From the NCBI RefSeq assembly GCF_015265455.1, contig NZ_CP054492.1, positions 1,364,001 to 1,428,000 of the forward strand: a DNA stretch of 64,000 nt, in the 5' to 3' direction. This stretch comes from Candidatus Sulfurimonas baltica. Its GTDB lineage: Bacteria; Campylobacterota; Campylobacteria; Campylobacterales; Sulfurimonadaceae. Shown in pieces: positions 35,417-44,057 of the stretch (within the stretch, counting starts at the first letter, position 1; each line of letters begins with the position of its first letter). The translations under genes were made by a program, and so were the position numbers. Under the pieces are notes generated by a model. That model ran no database searches and was not told where the DNA came from. It saw nothing but the letters and a program-made list of their open reading frames with translations.

Positions 35417-36073
35417 TTGAAGTCTTTTCAAAATCTGCTTCTTCTTCAAAATTTGTATCGACTTAAGGCTATTGGCTTTGAGTATAGTGATCCATTTTCT
35501 GTTAATAAAAAAAGCTCAAATGAAAAGCCTTCTACCCTTGATGAATTAGTAAGAGACATATCTACCTGTCATCTGTGCGATTTAAGTAAATCAAGATCCC
35601 AAAGTATGAGTGGTTTTGGAAACCCAAATGCTGATATTATGATAATAGACTATAGTGTTTCACTAAACGAAGATAATACAAATTCTTACTACACTGGTCG
35701 TTCAGGTGAAATTTTAACAAATATGATAGAGAATGTTTTGAAATTAAAGACTGAAGATGTTTATTTTACACATGCTATAAAATGTAAACCTTTAAATTCA
35801 AATGCTCCATCAAATTCTGAATGGGACTCATGTAAAAACCATCTATTTTCACAAATAGAATTTGTTAAACCAAAAATAATTGTAACCTTAGGTAAAGATG
35901 CTTATGCTAAAGTTACATCTGAGAATGAAAATTTTCAAAGTGTAAGAGGACATGTTATTGACTTTAAAGAGTATAAACTTATCCCAATTTTCCACCCGAA
36001 CCATTTGCTTAGAAATCCAGATGATAAAAAAATTGCACTAAATGATTTAAAAACTATAAAGAGTTGTATATGA
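35417..36073 (+). CDS. Uracil-DNA glycosylase family 4-like protein
   Basis: 218 residues, starting at TTG 35417. Resembles family-4 (Fe-S) uracil-DNA glycosylases: CHLCDLSKSR, then the TGRSGEILTNMI and YFTHAIKCKPLN segments and the C-terminal IFHPNHLLRNP. The usual GEAPG loop is replaced by DYSVSLNED, so catalytic competence is doubtful. It overlaps the next gene by 4 bp (ATGA). The function is probably base excision repair or a derived role. Confidence 0.8.
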   Translation: MKSFQNLLLLQNLYRLKAIGFEYSDPFSVNKKSSNEKPSTLDELVRDISTCHLCDLSKSRSQSMSGFGNPNADIMIIDYSVSLNEDNTNSYYTGRSGEILTNMIENVLKLKTEDVYFTHAIKCKPLNSNAPSNSEWDSCKNHLFSQIEFVKPKIIVTLGKDAYAKVTSENENFQSVRGHVIDFKEYKLIPIFHPNHLLRNPDDKKIALNDLKTIKSCI

Positions 36074-37293
36074 AAAAACTATACTTTATTTTAATATTTC
36101 CATTTTTACTATATTCACAAAGCTTTCTTGTGTCTAATATTCAAATTCCAAAAACAGATGTTCAAAATTTAGACCCTTATTCATGTGATGAAAAGTGTTT
36201 ACAAAAGCATCTTGACAATGGTTTTATTTTTTCATTTTTAGCTCATGCAAATTTACCGTTAGAGAACAATAAACAAGAAGATATAAGACGAGAATATATA
36301 TCACTTTTTAATCTAAAAGCAAAAATACTAAGCCGTAAACTTCGTATTGCTCTATTATTGCCATATAAAACAATAGGTAGATATGCCGCTTCAACAACAA
36401 ATGCTTCATTTGCTTATCTAATGGCTAAAAATCGTCCTTTTGAATTAAAAAGTTATAAAATAGAGAGTGAAAATTATAAAGATATTTCTGATGCACTAAG
36501 AAAAATTCAAGAAGATGAGTTTAATTATGTGATTGCCCCGCTTACGCAAACAGGTGAAAACATTATTTCAAATATCAATCCTGAACTAAATATATATTTT
36601 CCAACAATAAACAAAAAAGATGCCAATACCACATCAAAATATCTTTACTATGGCGGTATTGATTACCGTGCACAAAGTAATTTACTTGTGCAAGAAGCAA
36701 TATCTCCATTGGTTATTTTCTATGACAAATCAACTATTGGGAAAAAATTATCTGACTACCAAGAAGAGCAGTTTAGAAATAAAAACATGAATTCAGATAT
36801 AAACATAACTGTTGTGAAATTTTCAATTCCTAAACAAATCACAAACTTAGAAAAACAGTTAAAAGAAAATAAAGAGATAAATCAAGCCTCTGTTTTTGTA
36901 AACACTCCTATTGTTAAAAGCGGAATGATTATGTCTCAACTAACTTTATATGACACAAATAATACCAATGTCTTGTCAACTCAAACAAATTATAATCCAC
37001 TGTTACTATCTATGACTCAATATCAAGATAGAAAAAATATGATAATTGCAAATTCTATAACTTTAAATAAAGATGTACTTATTGAAACAAACTTACTTTT
37101 AGGAAATGATATAGTTTATGATTGGATAAACTATACAACTACTGTCGGAGTTGATTACTTTTTTAACCAATTAAATGGTGAAGAGAGAGAGTATGAGATT
37201 GAAGTAGTTGATAATCAGATGATATACCCTATAAAACTACTACAGCCATCTATATATAGATTTATAAACTATAAATCACTTGCTGAAGAGTGA
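36070..37293 (+). CDS. Periplasmic protein with a LpoA/solute-binding-like fold
   Basis: About 407 residues with a signal peptide (MKKLYFILIFPFLLYSQSF). The region RIALLLPYKTIGRYAAST, followed by alternating short beta and helical segments and YYGGIDYRAQSNLL, looks like a type I periplasmic-binding fold, as in LpoA or LivJ-like proteins. This is a fold-level guess only. The ATG at 36070 overlaps the stop of the glycosylase gene. Its 3' end overlaps the 3' end of ybgC by 18 bp on the other strand. Confidence 0.7.
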   Translation: MKKLYFILIFPFLLYSQSFLVSNIQIPKTDVQNLDPYSCDEKCLQKHLDNGFIFSFLAHANLPLENNKQEDIRREYISLFNLKAKILSRKLRIALLLPYKTIGRYAASTTNASFAYLMAKNRPFELKSYKIESENYKDISDALRKIQEDEFNYVIAPLTQTGENIISNINPELNIYFPTINKKDANTTSKYLYYGGIDYRAQSNLLVQEAISPLVIFYDKSTIGKKLSDYQEEQFRNKNMNSDINITVVKFSIPKQITNLEKQLKENKEINQASVFVNTPIVKSGMIMSQLTLYDTNNTNVLSTQTNYNPLLLSMTQYQDRKNMIIANSITLNKDVLIETNLLLGNDIVYDWINYTTTVGVDYFFNQLNGEEREYEIEVVDNQMIYPIKLLQPSIYRFINYKSLAEE

Positions 37294-37656
37294 CAACAAA
37301 AGCTCTTTCACATCTGTTGTAATTTTTTGGGGCTTCCCTTCAAATGTTATATATGCTAAAGTAATTGACAATTCAAATATTTTTTTTTCTTCCTTATAAA
37401 TTGTTTGTAAAAGTTTAAATGAGGCTGCTTTCATAACTAAAAGTTCTGTTGTCACTTTTAGCTCATCGCCTAATTTAGCACTTAAAAAATAGTCAGCTTC
37501 AACTTTTCTTGCTACAAAATGGCCATTTTCAAGAACGGGGGTACTTCCCAATTTGAAGAAGGAGTCACTTCTAGCACGCTCACAAAAATTTAAATAGTTT
37601 GAGTGGTAAACTACTCCTCCAGTATCTGTATCTTCATAATAGACCCGTATGTTCAT
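37276..37656 (-). CDS. ybgC: YbgC-type acyl-CoA thioesterase
   Basis: 126 residues, hotdog fold. Product MNIRVYYEDTDTGGVVYHSNYLNFCERARSD carries the catalytic Asp in the EDTDTGG segment. The ATG at 37656 is preceded by AAGGGG at 8 nt; an upstream in-frame start in the att repeat is unnecessary. This gene's 5' end is the attachment site: the 32-bp repeat 37637-37668 covers its ribosome site, start codon and first six codons, and is found again at 59215-59246. Promoter sequence upstream is now supplied by the element. Confidence 0.93.
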   Translation of the reverse strand: MNIRVYYEDTDTGGVVYHSNYLNFCERARSDSFFKLGSTPVLENGHFVARKVEADYFLSAKLGDELKVTTELLVMKAASFKLLQTIYKEEKKIFELSITLAYITFEGKPQKITTDVKELLLSLFSK

Positions 37657-37668
37657 GCTAAACCCCTT
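37637..37668. repeat. attL: 32-bp attachment-site copy at ybgC
   Basis: Exact match over 32 bp to 59215-59246. Contains the ybgC ribosome site, ATG and first six codons. The backbone (ybgC reading frame) continues to its left; element 1 begins directly to its right. Confidence 0.9.
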
Positions 37669-37751
37669 TGTATAGGGCATTTAAGAGCCCTCTAAAATAA
37701 ACCGTCACCAAAAACGGTACCAAAACTTTTGAAACTTAAAGCAGTCTCTTT

Positions 37752-37757
37752 ATTATA
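37752..37757 (-). promoter_or_regulatory. Outward -10 box in the element left end, towards ybgC
   Basis: TATAAT on the minus strand, about 95 bp before the ybgC start. The surrounding block (37726-37776) is conserved in the left end of element 2 (about 59309-59360) with a matching TTTGAAACT and TTGTACTA, suggesting that both elements bring an outward promoter for the gene they interrupt. Confidence 0.4.
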
Positions 37758-37783
37758 TTTTTTCGTATTGTACTATAAGGACA

Positions 37784-39217
37784 TCAACAATCTTGACTAA
37801 ATAAGGGTTCGTAGTAAACTTTCTTATCTCTTTCTCTCAAAAAATTATCCATCATATATTTAACTTTATCCTCATCGCAATCAGGAGTGATATAATTTAT
37901 ATAATCTTCCTTACTATCGAAGCTTATTGTTTCTAAATTCCCATCTTCATGAACAACACTTACTTCATATATAGTTTTTGTTTTGTAGCTACTAAATAGT
38001 TCTAAAAAATCACCAATATCTTCATCTAAATCATATATTTTTTGTGTGTTAGTACTATACTTTAGATCTTTGAAGCGAGAGATAATCTTAGAATTTTTTT
38101 TCTTATTATTGGTTATATAACCATTATTATCTACCTGAACTGATATCTTCTCAATTGTCTTAGCATCCAGCGATAGCTCATATCCTAATATAATAAGTGG
38201 CAGATGTTTAAAGTCTTTTCGTACTTTTAGGTTATCTACTATATTAAAAAAAGTATCCTCTAATCTTCTGTCAATATAATCTTCACCTATCCCTACCTTT
38301 AATAAATCATCATTGAAGGAAGCTAGCACTTCTTTTAAAGTGAACTTTTCATGTTTGTCCTTGAAATAGCTAAAATATAGACTCATTTTGTAGGAGTAAT
38401 AAAGTGCATTATAAAACTTTTTAAAGATCTTTTTTGTAGCTTTTTTATTACTACTTGTACTTGCTTCTAATACCATAATCTTATCATGCATCAAAAAAGA
38501 TAAATAATAATCCACATTCTTTAAATGTCTGACTTTCCTATTATTAGAAAAAGTATCCTCTATAATTATTGCTAATTGTCCAAAACTTTCTAAAATTTCT
38601 TCTTTAGTTCTATTAAAAACTTCTTGTTTATATCCATCTACTTCTCCACTACTTTGGGAAACAATATCCTCGATTTTCAAACTCGTAAGTTTTTCTTCTA
38701 CTGTAACTAGTGTTTCAGCTAATGCTGAATCATAGGTATCAATATTGTATTTATAACCAACCTTTGACAAAAAGGCATCTTTTACTTGTAAGAGTGCATC
38801 ATCAAGTAAATCAGTAGTTGCTGAATCAAGATTATATAAATTACCGAACTTTTCAATGTAACTACCCTCAAGGTTTGATAATTCTTCTTCCAAATATACG
38901 AGGTTCTCTCTGTACTTATATATAAGTGTAATTTGATAGATATTTGAGATAAGTTTTATAAAATCTCTTTTGGCATCAAGGTAATCTAGTTTTGAAAGTT
39001 CTGCAAACTTTTTTTTGTATTTATTTCCATCAAGCTTCTGGAGGTATTTATCAATAAAAATAAGAATATCAAAGTTTTTTTTTGAATCAGTTAACCTTAG
39101 CAATATTTCAAAAAAATGCTCATAGATACATGTATCGTAGTATGTGTCTGTACCATAGGATGGAAAAGTTTCCACACATAAATTTCTAAAATAATAAGAG
39201 ATATATTTATTCTGCAT
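37784..39217 (-). CDS. Orphan 477-residue protein at the element 1 left end
   Basis: 477 residues, soluble, largely helical (many KKF, LLDD and LYKYR-type stretches), no recognised domain or catalytic motif. The product begins MQNKYISYYFRNLCVETFPSYG and ends VYYEPLFSQDC. It sits immediately inside the left attachment site, in the direction of ybgC, where mobile elements often keep non-essential cargo, such as defence genes. It is absent from the matching place in element 2. The gene is long and uninterrupted, so real; its function is unknown. Confidence 0.75.
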   Translation of the reverse strand: MQNKYISYYFRNLCVETFPSYGTDTYYDTCIYEHFFEILLRLTDSKKNFDILIFIDKYLQKLDGNKYKKKFAELSKLDYLDAKRDFIKLISNIYQITLIYKYRENLVYLEEELSNLEGSYIEKFGNLYNLDSATTDLLDDALLQVKDAFLSKVGYKYNIDTYDSALAETLVTVEEKLTSLKIEDIVSQSSGEVDGYKQEVFNRTKEEILESFGQLAIIIEDTFSNNRKVRHLKNVDYYLSFLMHDKIMVLEASTSSNKKATKKIFKKFYNALYYSYKMSLYFSYFKDKHEKFTLKEVLASFNDDLLKVGIGEDYIDRRLEDTFFNIVDNLKVRKDFKHLPLIILGYELSLDAKTIEKISVQVDNNGYITNNKKKNSKIISRFKDLKYSTNTQKIYDLDEDIGDFLELFSSYKTKTIYEVSVVHEDGNLETISFDSKEDYINYITPDCDEDKVKYMMDNFLRERDKKVYYEPLFSQDC

Positions 39218-39236
39218 ATCAAAGTTTATCGAAAGT

Positions 39237-39416
39237 TCTAAAGTACCCCCTTAAGTCTCCTAATCCATTTTATAATTTTTAAATGGAGGTTAAGGTCGTA
39301 CAGATTTAATTGATAGATAAACATCAATATCTAATCTAAAGTACCCCCTTAAGTAACCAAGCTTTTTTTACAATGTTGACTTTAGAAGGTTTAGGTCGAA
39401 CAGATGTAGTTGGTAA
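39237..39416. repeat. Two tandem ~80-bp dyad units
   Basis: Unit 1: a 20-bp left arm (39237-39256) and right arm (39287-39316). Unit 2: left arm 39335-39354 (identical 20 bp) and right arm 39387-39416 (similar). The left arm GTACCCCCTTAAG and right arm TTAAGGTCGTAC are inverted relative to each other, so each unit can fold. They fill most of the 348-bp gap between the orphan gene and the HTH gene, and may be operators, recombinase sites or structured RNA. Confidence 0.6.
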
Positions 39417-39565
39417 CTCACTCTTTGACCTTATTAAGATAGTTGGTGACTTCTGTTCTAAGCAGAAGTTTAACAACAAGTGTTGCAAATACACTTGTCA
39501 TGAAGCGGTTTACGTGACTTGTCACTAATAACTGTTTAAAATATACAAAAAGGAGAGTAACTATT

Positions 39566-39901
39566 ATGTTCGAAGAAATTTTAGAAAAAATTAACAATCT
39601 TGAAAAGAACATGGTCCTACTGTTGGACTTGCATTTGCAACAGACTAATAGTCTCACAAAATACAACGAGGTCGCCCTATTCTTGGGTAAAACGAAACGC
39701 ACGATTTACACTTACATCAAAGAAGCAAAGCTGGTTGCTAACAAGCACTACTACATAGATGCTAATGCTAAAACTGTTTTTATACCTAAGGCAATCATTG
39801 AGTTTAAGCAAAATCCAGTTGAAACTAAAGGTATTAAAGAAACTACTGTGTCGAGAGTGATGCATCCAATTGCAGAGAAACTTTTACAGGGAGTAGCTTA
39901 A
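39566..39901 (+). CDS. HTH protein (excisionase-like), element 1
   Basis: 111 residues. A coiled N-terminus (MFEEILEKINNLEKNM) leads to a helix-turn-helix (YNEVALFLGKTKRTIYTYIKEAKL) and a basic tail. It is very similar in layout to the protein at 59507-59857, which also sits directly before an integrase, so it is probably an excisionase or directionality regulator. The stop overlaps the integrase start (TAATG). The AAGGAG ribosome site fits the ATG at 39566. Confidence 0.8.
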   Translation: MFEEILEKINNLEKNMVLLLDLHLQQTNSLTKYNEVALFLGKTKRTIYTYIKEAKLVANKHYYIDANAKTVFIPKAIIEFKQNPVETKGIKETTVSRVMHPIAEKLLQGVA

Positions 39902-41094
39902 TGAGACTTCTTGTAAATATTTACCTTACAATTCTTGGTGTCAAGTTCACGATAAAAGAAAAATACAACAGATGGTATATTGCGTTCTCTCATAATGGAA
40001 GGCGTATAAATCGTTCAACTGGGTTAGAAGCAAGTAAGAAGAACTTGCAGACTGTAAAGAAGGAAGTCTTACCACAAATTGCTCAAGAGTTGATATCTTC
40101 AACTCAGTCTGTTGATGCTGATATCAGAACTTCAGATGAAACTCTTTTAGAGGATTTTTCGGAACTTCATTTTAACTTGCATAAAGAGAATGTACGGTCA
40201 CATGTATATGAAAGAGATTTTAAAAACTTTCAGCGACACATATTACCTTACTTCAAATCTAGACAGCTAACATCTATCAAACCAATGGAACTAGAAGCAT
40301 GGCAGAATAGATTACTTTTAAAGTATAAAATCTTGAGTGTGCAAAAGTATAGAAGTATCTTCTATGGCATTTTCACAAGAGCCTATAAAAATGAACTAGT
40401 TACAAAAAATCCCTTTGATACGGTTACTGCTCCAAAAATGAAAGGAAAGTTTAATCGACTAAGTAAAAGTGAGGCGATCAACCCTTTTACTCAAAAAGAG
40501 ATAAATATTTTAGTTGATGCAGATGATAATTCTTACATGTCAAACTACATAAAACTAATGTCAAATAGTGGAATTAGACCAGGAGAACTGATAGCGCTTA
40601 CTTGGAAAGATATAGATTTTGAGAACAGAACCATCAATGTGGACAAGACCATTATTAATAATGTTAGCGGTTTGCCAAAAACACAATCTAGTGTGCGGGT
40701 AGTTGATATAATTCAAGATGCATATGAAGCACTAGAAGCTCAGTATAAGTTGACTGCTACACTAGTGTATGTCTTTGTAAATTCTAGTCATAAACGATTT
40801 TATAGCCACGACATCATCAATATAAACTTTAGAAATAGACTTAAGATGCACAACATTGAAGTTCGCCCTCTGTATCAACTGCGCCATAGCTTTGCGAGTA
40901 GAATGATTAAGAGTGGGATTAACATCACATGGGTTAGTGCGATGCTTGGTCATAAAGACAGCTCAATTACACTTCAGGTGTATACGAAGTTCATACAAGA
41001 AGATAATGAAACACGTATGAGCAACATAGATAAAATTAATCAGCAGTTAGGAGGTGAAGCATATGAAACAGTTACGCCCATTAGCGTCTCTTAA
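39901..41094 (+). CDS. Tyrosine integrase, element 1
   Basis: 397 residues. An N-terminal arm-binding domain (ITIKEKYNRWYIAF region), a SAM-like core-binding domain (about 115-190) and a catalytic domain with the first Arg in SGIRPGELIALTW, His-x-x-Arg in RHSFASRMI, His in GHKDSSI and the nucleophilic Tyr in LQVYTKF. All key residues are present. Similar throughout to 59857-61029. It begins within the HTH gene stop (TAATG). It should act on the ybgC site. Confidence 0.93.
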   Translation: MRLLVNIYLTILGVKFTIKEKYNRWYIAFSHNGRRINRSTGLEASKKNLQTVKKEVLPQIAQELISSTQSVDADIRTSDETLLEDFSELHFNLHKENVRSHVYERDFKNFQRHILPYFKSRQLTSIKPMELEAWQNRLLLKYKILSVQKYRSIFYGIFTRAYKNELVTKNPFDTVTAPKMKGKFNRLSKSEAINPFTQKEINILVDADDNSYMSNYIKLMSNSGIRPGELIALTWKDIDFENRTINVDKTIINNVSGLPKTQSSVRVVDIIQDAYEALEAQYKLTATLVYVFVNSSHKRFYSHDIININFRNRLKMHNIEVRPLYQLRHSFASRMIKSGINITWVSAMLGHKDSSITLQVYTKFIQEDNETRMSNIDKINQQLGGEAYETVTPISVS

Positions 41095-41194
41095 GAGACT
41101 TACCCCAACAGCACTTGAATCTCAAGTCGCTGCACTTATATCAGGAATTAAAAAAAATGAAAAATTCATTAACAACAAACTATACAAAAGTTAG
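41063..41194 (+). CDS. Small 43-residue protein overlapping the integrase end
   Basis: MKQLRPLASLKRLTPTALES, then QVAALISGIKKNEKF and a short tail; basic. It has one of the best ribosome sites in the window (AGGAGGTG, about 6 nt before ATG 41063). It overlaps the last 32 bp of the integrase gene and the start of the next gene in another frame. No family recognised; possibly a small regulator. Confidence 0.55.
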   Translation: MKQLRPLASLKRLTPTALESQVAALISGIKKNEKFINNKLYKS

Positions 41195-41654
41195 CTCAGC
41201 AACGGGCTCAAAAATAGCAACAGGTACAGCAACCGCTATTAGCGGCATACTAAAAGATGCTAAAAAGCATAATATTTATGTGATAGCGGAACAATGGACT
41301 GATGATAGGTTAGCATTAGCTGGTCTGTTCTTAGGTGATGATGCTACAAAAGCAACGCATAGTGTTATGGACAACGTAAACGACCGTACAATCGACTATG
41401 ACTTAGTAAAAGCTAGTAGTAAAAAAGAGGTTAAGAATTTTATAAACTACCATACGAAGCTAATGGCAGATACTACTATTTACATCGTTAAATCCACCAG
41501 AGATGTTCAACCTAGCTACGAATTTATTGCTCTTGGCTCTACACTTAATGTGAGTACAATCAAAGAAGTTCCTTACGATGGTATGGACAACTTGTACTAC
41601 CTAAGTACGGATAGAGCTTGCTTTGACTTTGTGTCAGCTGATATGGTGGCTTAA
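41157..41654 (+). CDS. Hypothetical protein, element 1
   Basis: 165 residues from ATG 41157 (an upstream TTG at 41115 would add 14 residues but overlaps the 43-residue gene). The product has KIATGTATAISGILKDAKKHNIYV and a regular beta/alpha pattern; no family recognised. It precedes the next gene by only 2 bp, so the two are a translational unit. Confidence 0.65.
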   Translation: MKNSLTTNYTKVSSATGSKIATGTATAISGILKDAKKHNIYVIAEQWTDDRLALAGLFLGDDATKATHSVMDNVNDRTIDYDLVKASSKKEVKNFINYHTKLMADTTIYIVKSTRDVQPSYEFIALGSTLNVSTIKEVPYDGMDNLYYLSTDRACFDFVSADMVA

Positions 41655-41656
41655 TC

Positions 41657-42766
41657 ATGGTTAACTTAAACTCAATCTCATTTAGTATCACGACTGAAGG
41701 AGGATCTTTTTTAAAAGATCTCTTTGGTCATATCAATACACTTCCACTTCAACTCGTATCAGAGGACAAAGATATGCAGCGGTACAAATACAAGCTAAGA
41801 ATCACACAACTCATCAAACGTAATTATGAAGAAACTTGTGTTGACCTCTTAATAGAAGATGTAAAAAATGAAGGCTTAGACTTTTTTACACTACAGATAC
41901 TGGGAAATCAGGTAATCTTTACTTTTGAGAACGTTACAAAACTTCCAAAACTAAGTAAATCAGACAAAGTGCTTCCATCAGAAGCGTATACTTACATTAA
42001 GCATCTCTATGGAACAATCTATGCGGATGAAAATATTATCTTCAACAAGATAAAAGTGATTAAAAGTTTGTCACGTTTTTTAGATTCCCATGGCTTATTA
42101 GGAAAGAGCATCATCAAAGAACTAGTGCTTACTTGCCCAATAGATTCTACAATATACTCAGATATGAGACTGGTATCTTTGACTTCACTAAGTTCAAATT
42201 TAATGGGATATAGGACACTCGACGCTGATTCTTCTTTAATAGTCAGTGGGACAATTTTGGATTTAGAACCAAAAATTAATAATGATGTAAATTATGCAGA
42301 GTTGGTGTCTACAAAGACAACTGTTGATTTCAAGTTGTACGACTGCTCATGTAAAATTACTGCAACTGCTTACAATAAACTGACCTCTACTGAAAAAGAC
42401 AAGGTTGATATCTCTCCAATATATACAACACAAATAGGAAATAGGAAACCAAAAATCTCAAAACCAACATATTCTATGGAAACCAGCTATGCTCCTCACT
42501 CTTCAAAAAAAGAGTATAGCTGCAATATTGTTTTTAATAATTTTACTAAAAATGGAGTTACTTATAATCTAGGTAATACAAAACTTTTATCTGAATTTAT
42601 ATCAGAAGAACTAAATCTGTATTTATTGCTACAGAAAGATATTCATGCCTTTTATTTTGAAGGAAAGCAAACAGGGGAAATTGACTTACACAAAGATGTG
42701 AACATATCCAATAAGCTCCATACGCCATTGGAAAATTTGGAGCACAAACTACACCAATGGTTTTAG
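41657..42766 (+). CDS. Hypothetical protein, element 1
   Basis: 369 residues, soluble, beta-rich, no recognised domain. Product MVNLNSISFSITTEGGSFLKDL onward. It follows the previous gene with no real gap. Its stop overlaps the 3' end of the convergent minus-strand gene by 4 bp. Probably accessory; not part of the replication set. Confidence 0.65.
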   Translation: MVNLNSISFSITTEGGSFLKDLFGHINTLPLQLVSEDKDMQRYKYKLRITQLIKRNYEETCVDLLIEDVKNEGLDFFTLQILGNQVIFTFENVTKLPKLSKSDKVLPSEAYTYIKHLYGTIYADENIIFNKIKVIKSLSRFLDSHGLLGKSIIKELVLTCPIDSTIYSDMRLVSLTSLSSNLMGYRTLDADSSLIVSGTILDLEPKINNDVNYAELVSTKTTVDFKLYDCSCKITATAYNKLTSTEKDKVDISPIYTTQIGNRKPKISKPTYSMETSYAPHSSKKEYSCNIVFNNFTKNGVTYNLGNTKLLSEFISEELNLYLLLQKDIHAFYFEGKQTGEIDLHKDVNISNKLHTPLENLEHKLHQWF

Positions 42767-43437
42767 GATAAAAGATATACCGCTGTTGCTTTTTTCTTAC
42801 TTCGCAGATTCGTGTCTGCGAACAGCAATGGCTCAATGATCCTCAATTGGGTTAGTATTTTTTTAGCACTCAGGTTGATACCATAGAGGGCTAAAAAATA
42901 ATATTTGAGCCTATTCTTTAAAATTTTTCCCTTTACAAATGCTTCTCTTAACTCTTGAAAAAGTTCCACATCAGTTTCTTTTAGGTGTTCAATATCTAAC
43001 CTATTTCTAGTTTTAATTAGCCTTACAAACTCTTCTAGATTACTCACCACATCAACTGTTACTTCATCATACTTTGAAATATTTATCTCTGATGGTATTT
43101 GCTTTAATATCTGTAACTGAGAAGAGAGTATCTTTATTTCGTCCTCAGTTAAAATAGTACTTATACTTTGGGCAACCATATCAGCACGTTCGTCATCATC
43201 AAGTAAGCTTTTAAAATATTGAACCATTTTTTCATCCAATGACACTATATCTGCAGACGCTATTTTTAGATCATCAAGGTTGGTAAACTCTTTTGGTGGA
43301 ATTTCATTTGGAACATGAATCTTCTGTGTCGGCTCATTATGGACTATTGAATCCATTGTGACTTCTTCATATTCCAAAGGCTTCCTGCTTAAATTTATGA
43401 CGGTTGGGGAAGTTTCATTTTCATTCATAGTTGGCAC
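42763..43437 (-). CDS. Hypothetical protein, element 1, minus strand
   Basis: About 221-224 residues; start GTG 43437 or ATG 43428, neither with a strong ribosome site. Acidic and helical (LVSNLEEFVRLI in different spacing, ISTILTEDEIKIL). No family recognised. Divergent from the HTH gene at 43800 across a 362-bp gap. Confidence 0.6.
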   Translation of the reverse strand: MPTMNENETSPTVINLSRKPLEYEEVTMDSIVHNEPTQKIHVPNEIPPKEFTNLDDLKIASADIVSLDEKMVQYFKSLLDDDERADMVAQSISTILTEDEIKILSSQLQILKQIPSEINISKYDEVTVDVVSNLEEFVRLIKTRNRLDIEHLKETDVELFQELREAFVKGKILKNRLKYYFLALYGINLSAKKILTQLRIIEPLLFADTNLRSKKKATAVYLLS

Positions 43438-43799
43438 TTTTTAGCACAGTATAGTAGAAGTTATATATTTTGTCAAAGAACCCCTCTATTAGCCAACTAA
43501 ATAAACCTCTTATTAAGCCCTATTGATTCACATAAAAATAAATTACTAGATACGATAAAAAAGACTTTATTTTTCAATTCTTTGCTCCACTTATGACTCT
43601 GCCGCAATAATTACTTTATTTATACTAGTTCATAGTATTTTCTTCTAACCACTAACAAAATCGTTCACTAATTCTCTTTATAGAGCCATTCTCAGGGTAA
43701 TTTTCAAGAGAGAGAACAAATACTAGATATACAAATAAACATGAAGTATATATATACAAATGAAATTTATATATTAAATAAAAAATCGGAGGTGGTAAA
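43438..43799. other. Intergenic region, 362 bp
   Basis: Between two divergent genes, and AT-rich. It must contain the promoters of the minus-strand gene and of the HTH-primase-helicase operon, but I see no strong consensus pair. The last part (43786-43799) is the GGAGGT ribosome site of the next gene. No coding frame or repeat stands out. Confidence 0.5.
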
Positions 43800-44057
43800 A
43801 TGAACCACAAAACAACTACACTTGAATGGTTGGAAGATACCTTTAAGGGTGCTAGGTATGTAAGTAAGCCTCAAGCTGGAAAAGTACTATCGGTTAGTAC
43901 AGCATCTATAAATAACTATATGACTCAACATCAAAATCGATTGGAGAGTGTAAAACTAAATCCTCAATCAAAGCAGAGTGCCGTACGCATATCTCTTGAT
44001 TCACTTGCGACTTTCATTGATAATTTAAGTAACACAAAAGATATACAAGATGAATGA
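43800..44057 (+). CDS. Small DNA-binding protein (AlpA/HTH-like) heading the replication operon
   Basis: 85 residues: TTTLEWLEDTFKGARYVSKPQAG, then VLSVSTASINNYMTQHQNRL, a helix-turn-helix arrangement like phage AlpA/MerR-type regulators. The GGAGGT ribosome site sits 6 nt before ATG 43800. It overlaps the primase gene by 8 bp. In P4-like satellites a regulator at this place controls replication genes, so a similar job is likely. Confidence 0.7.
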   Translation: MNHKTTTLEWLEDTFKGARYVSKPQAGKVLSVSTASINNYMTQHQNRLESVKLNPQSKQSAVRISLDSLATFIDNLSNTKDIQDE

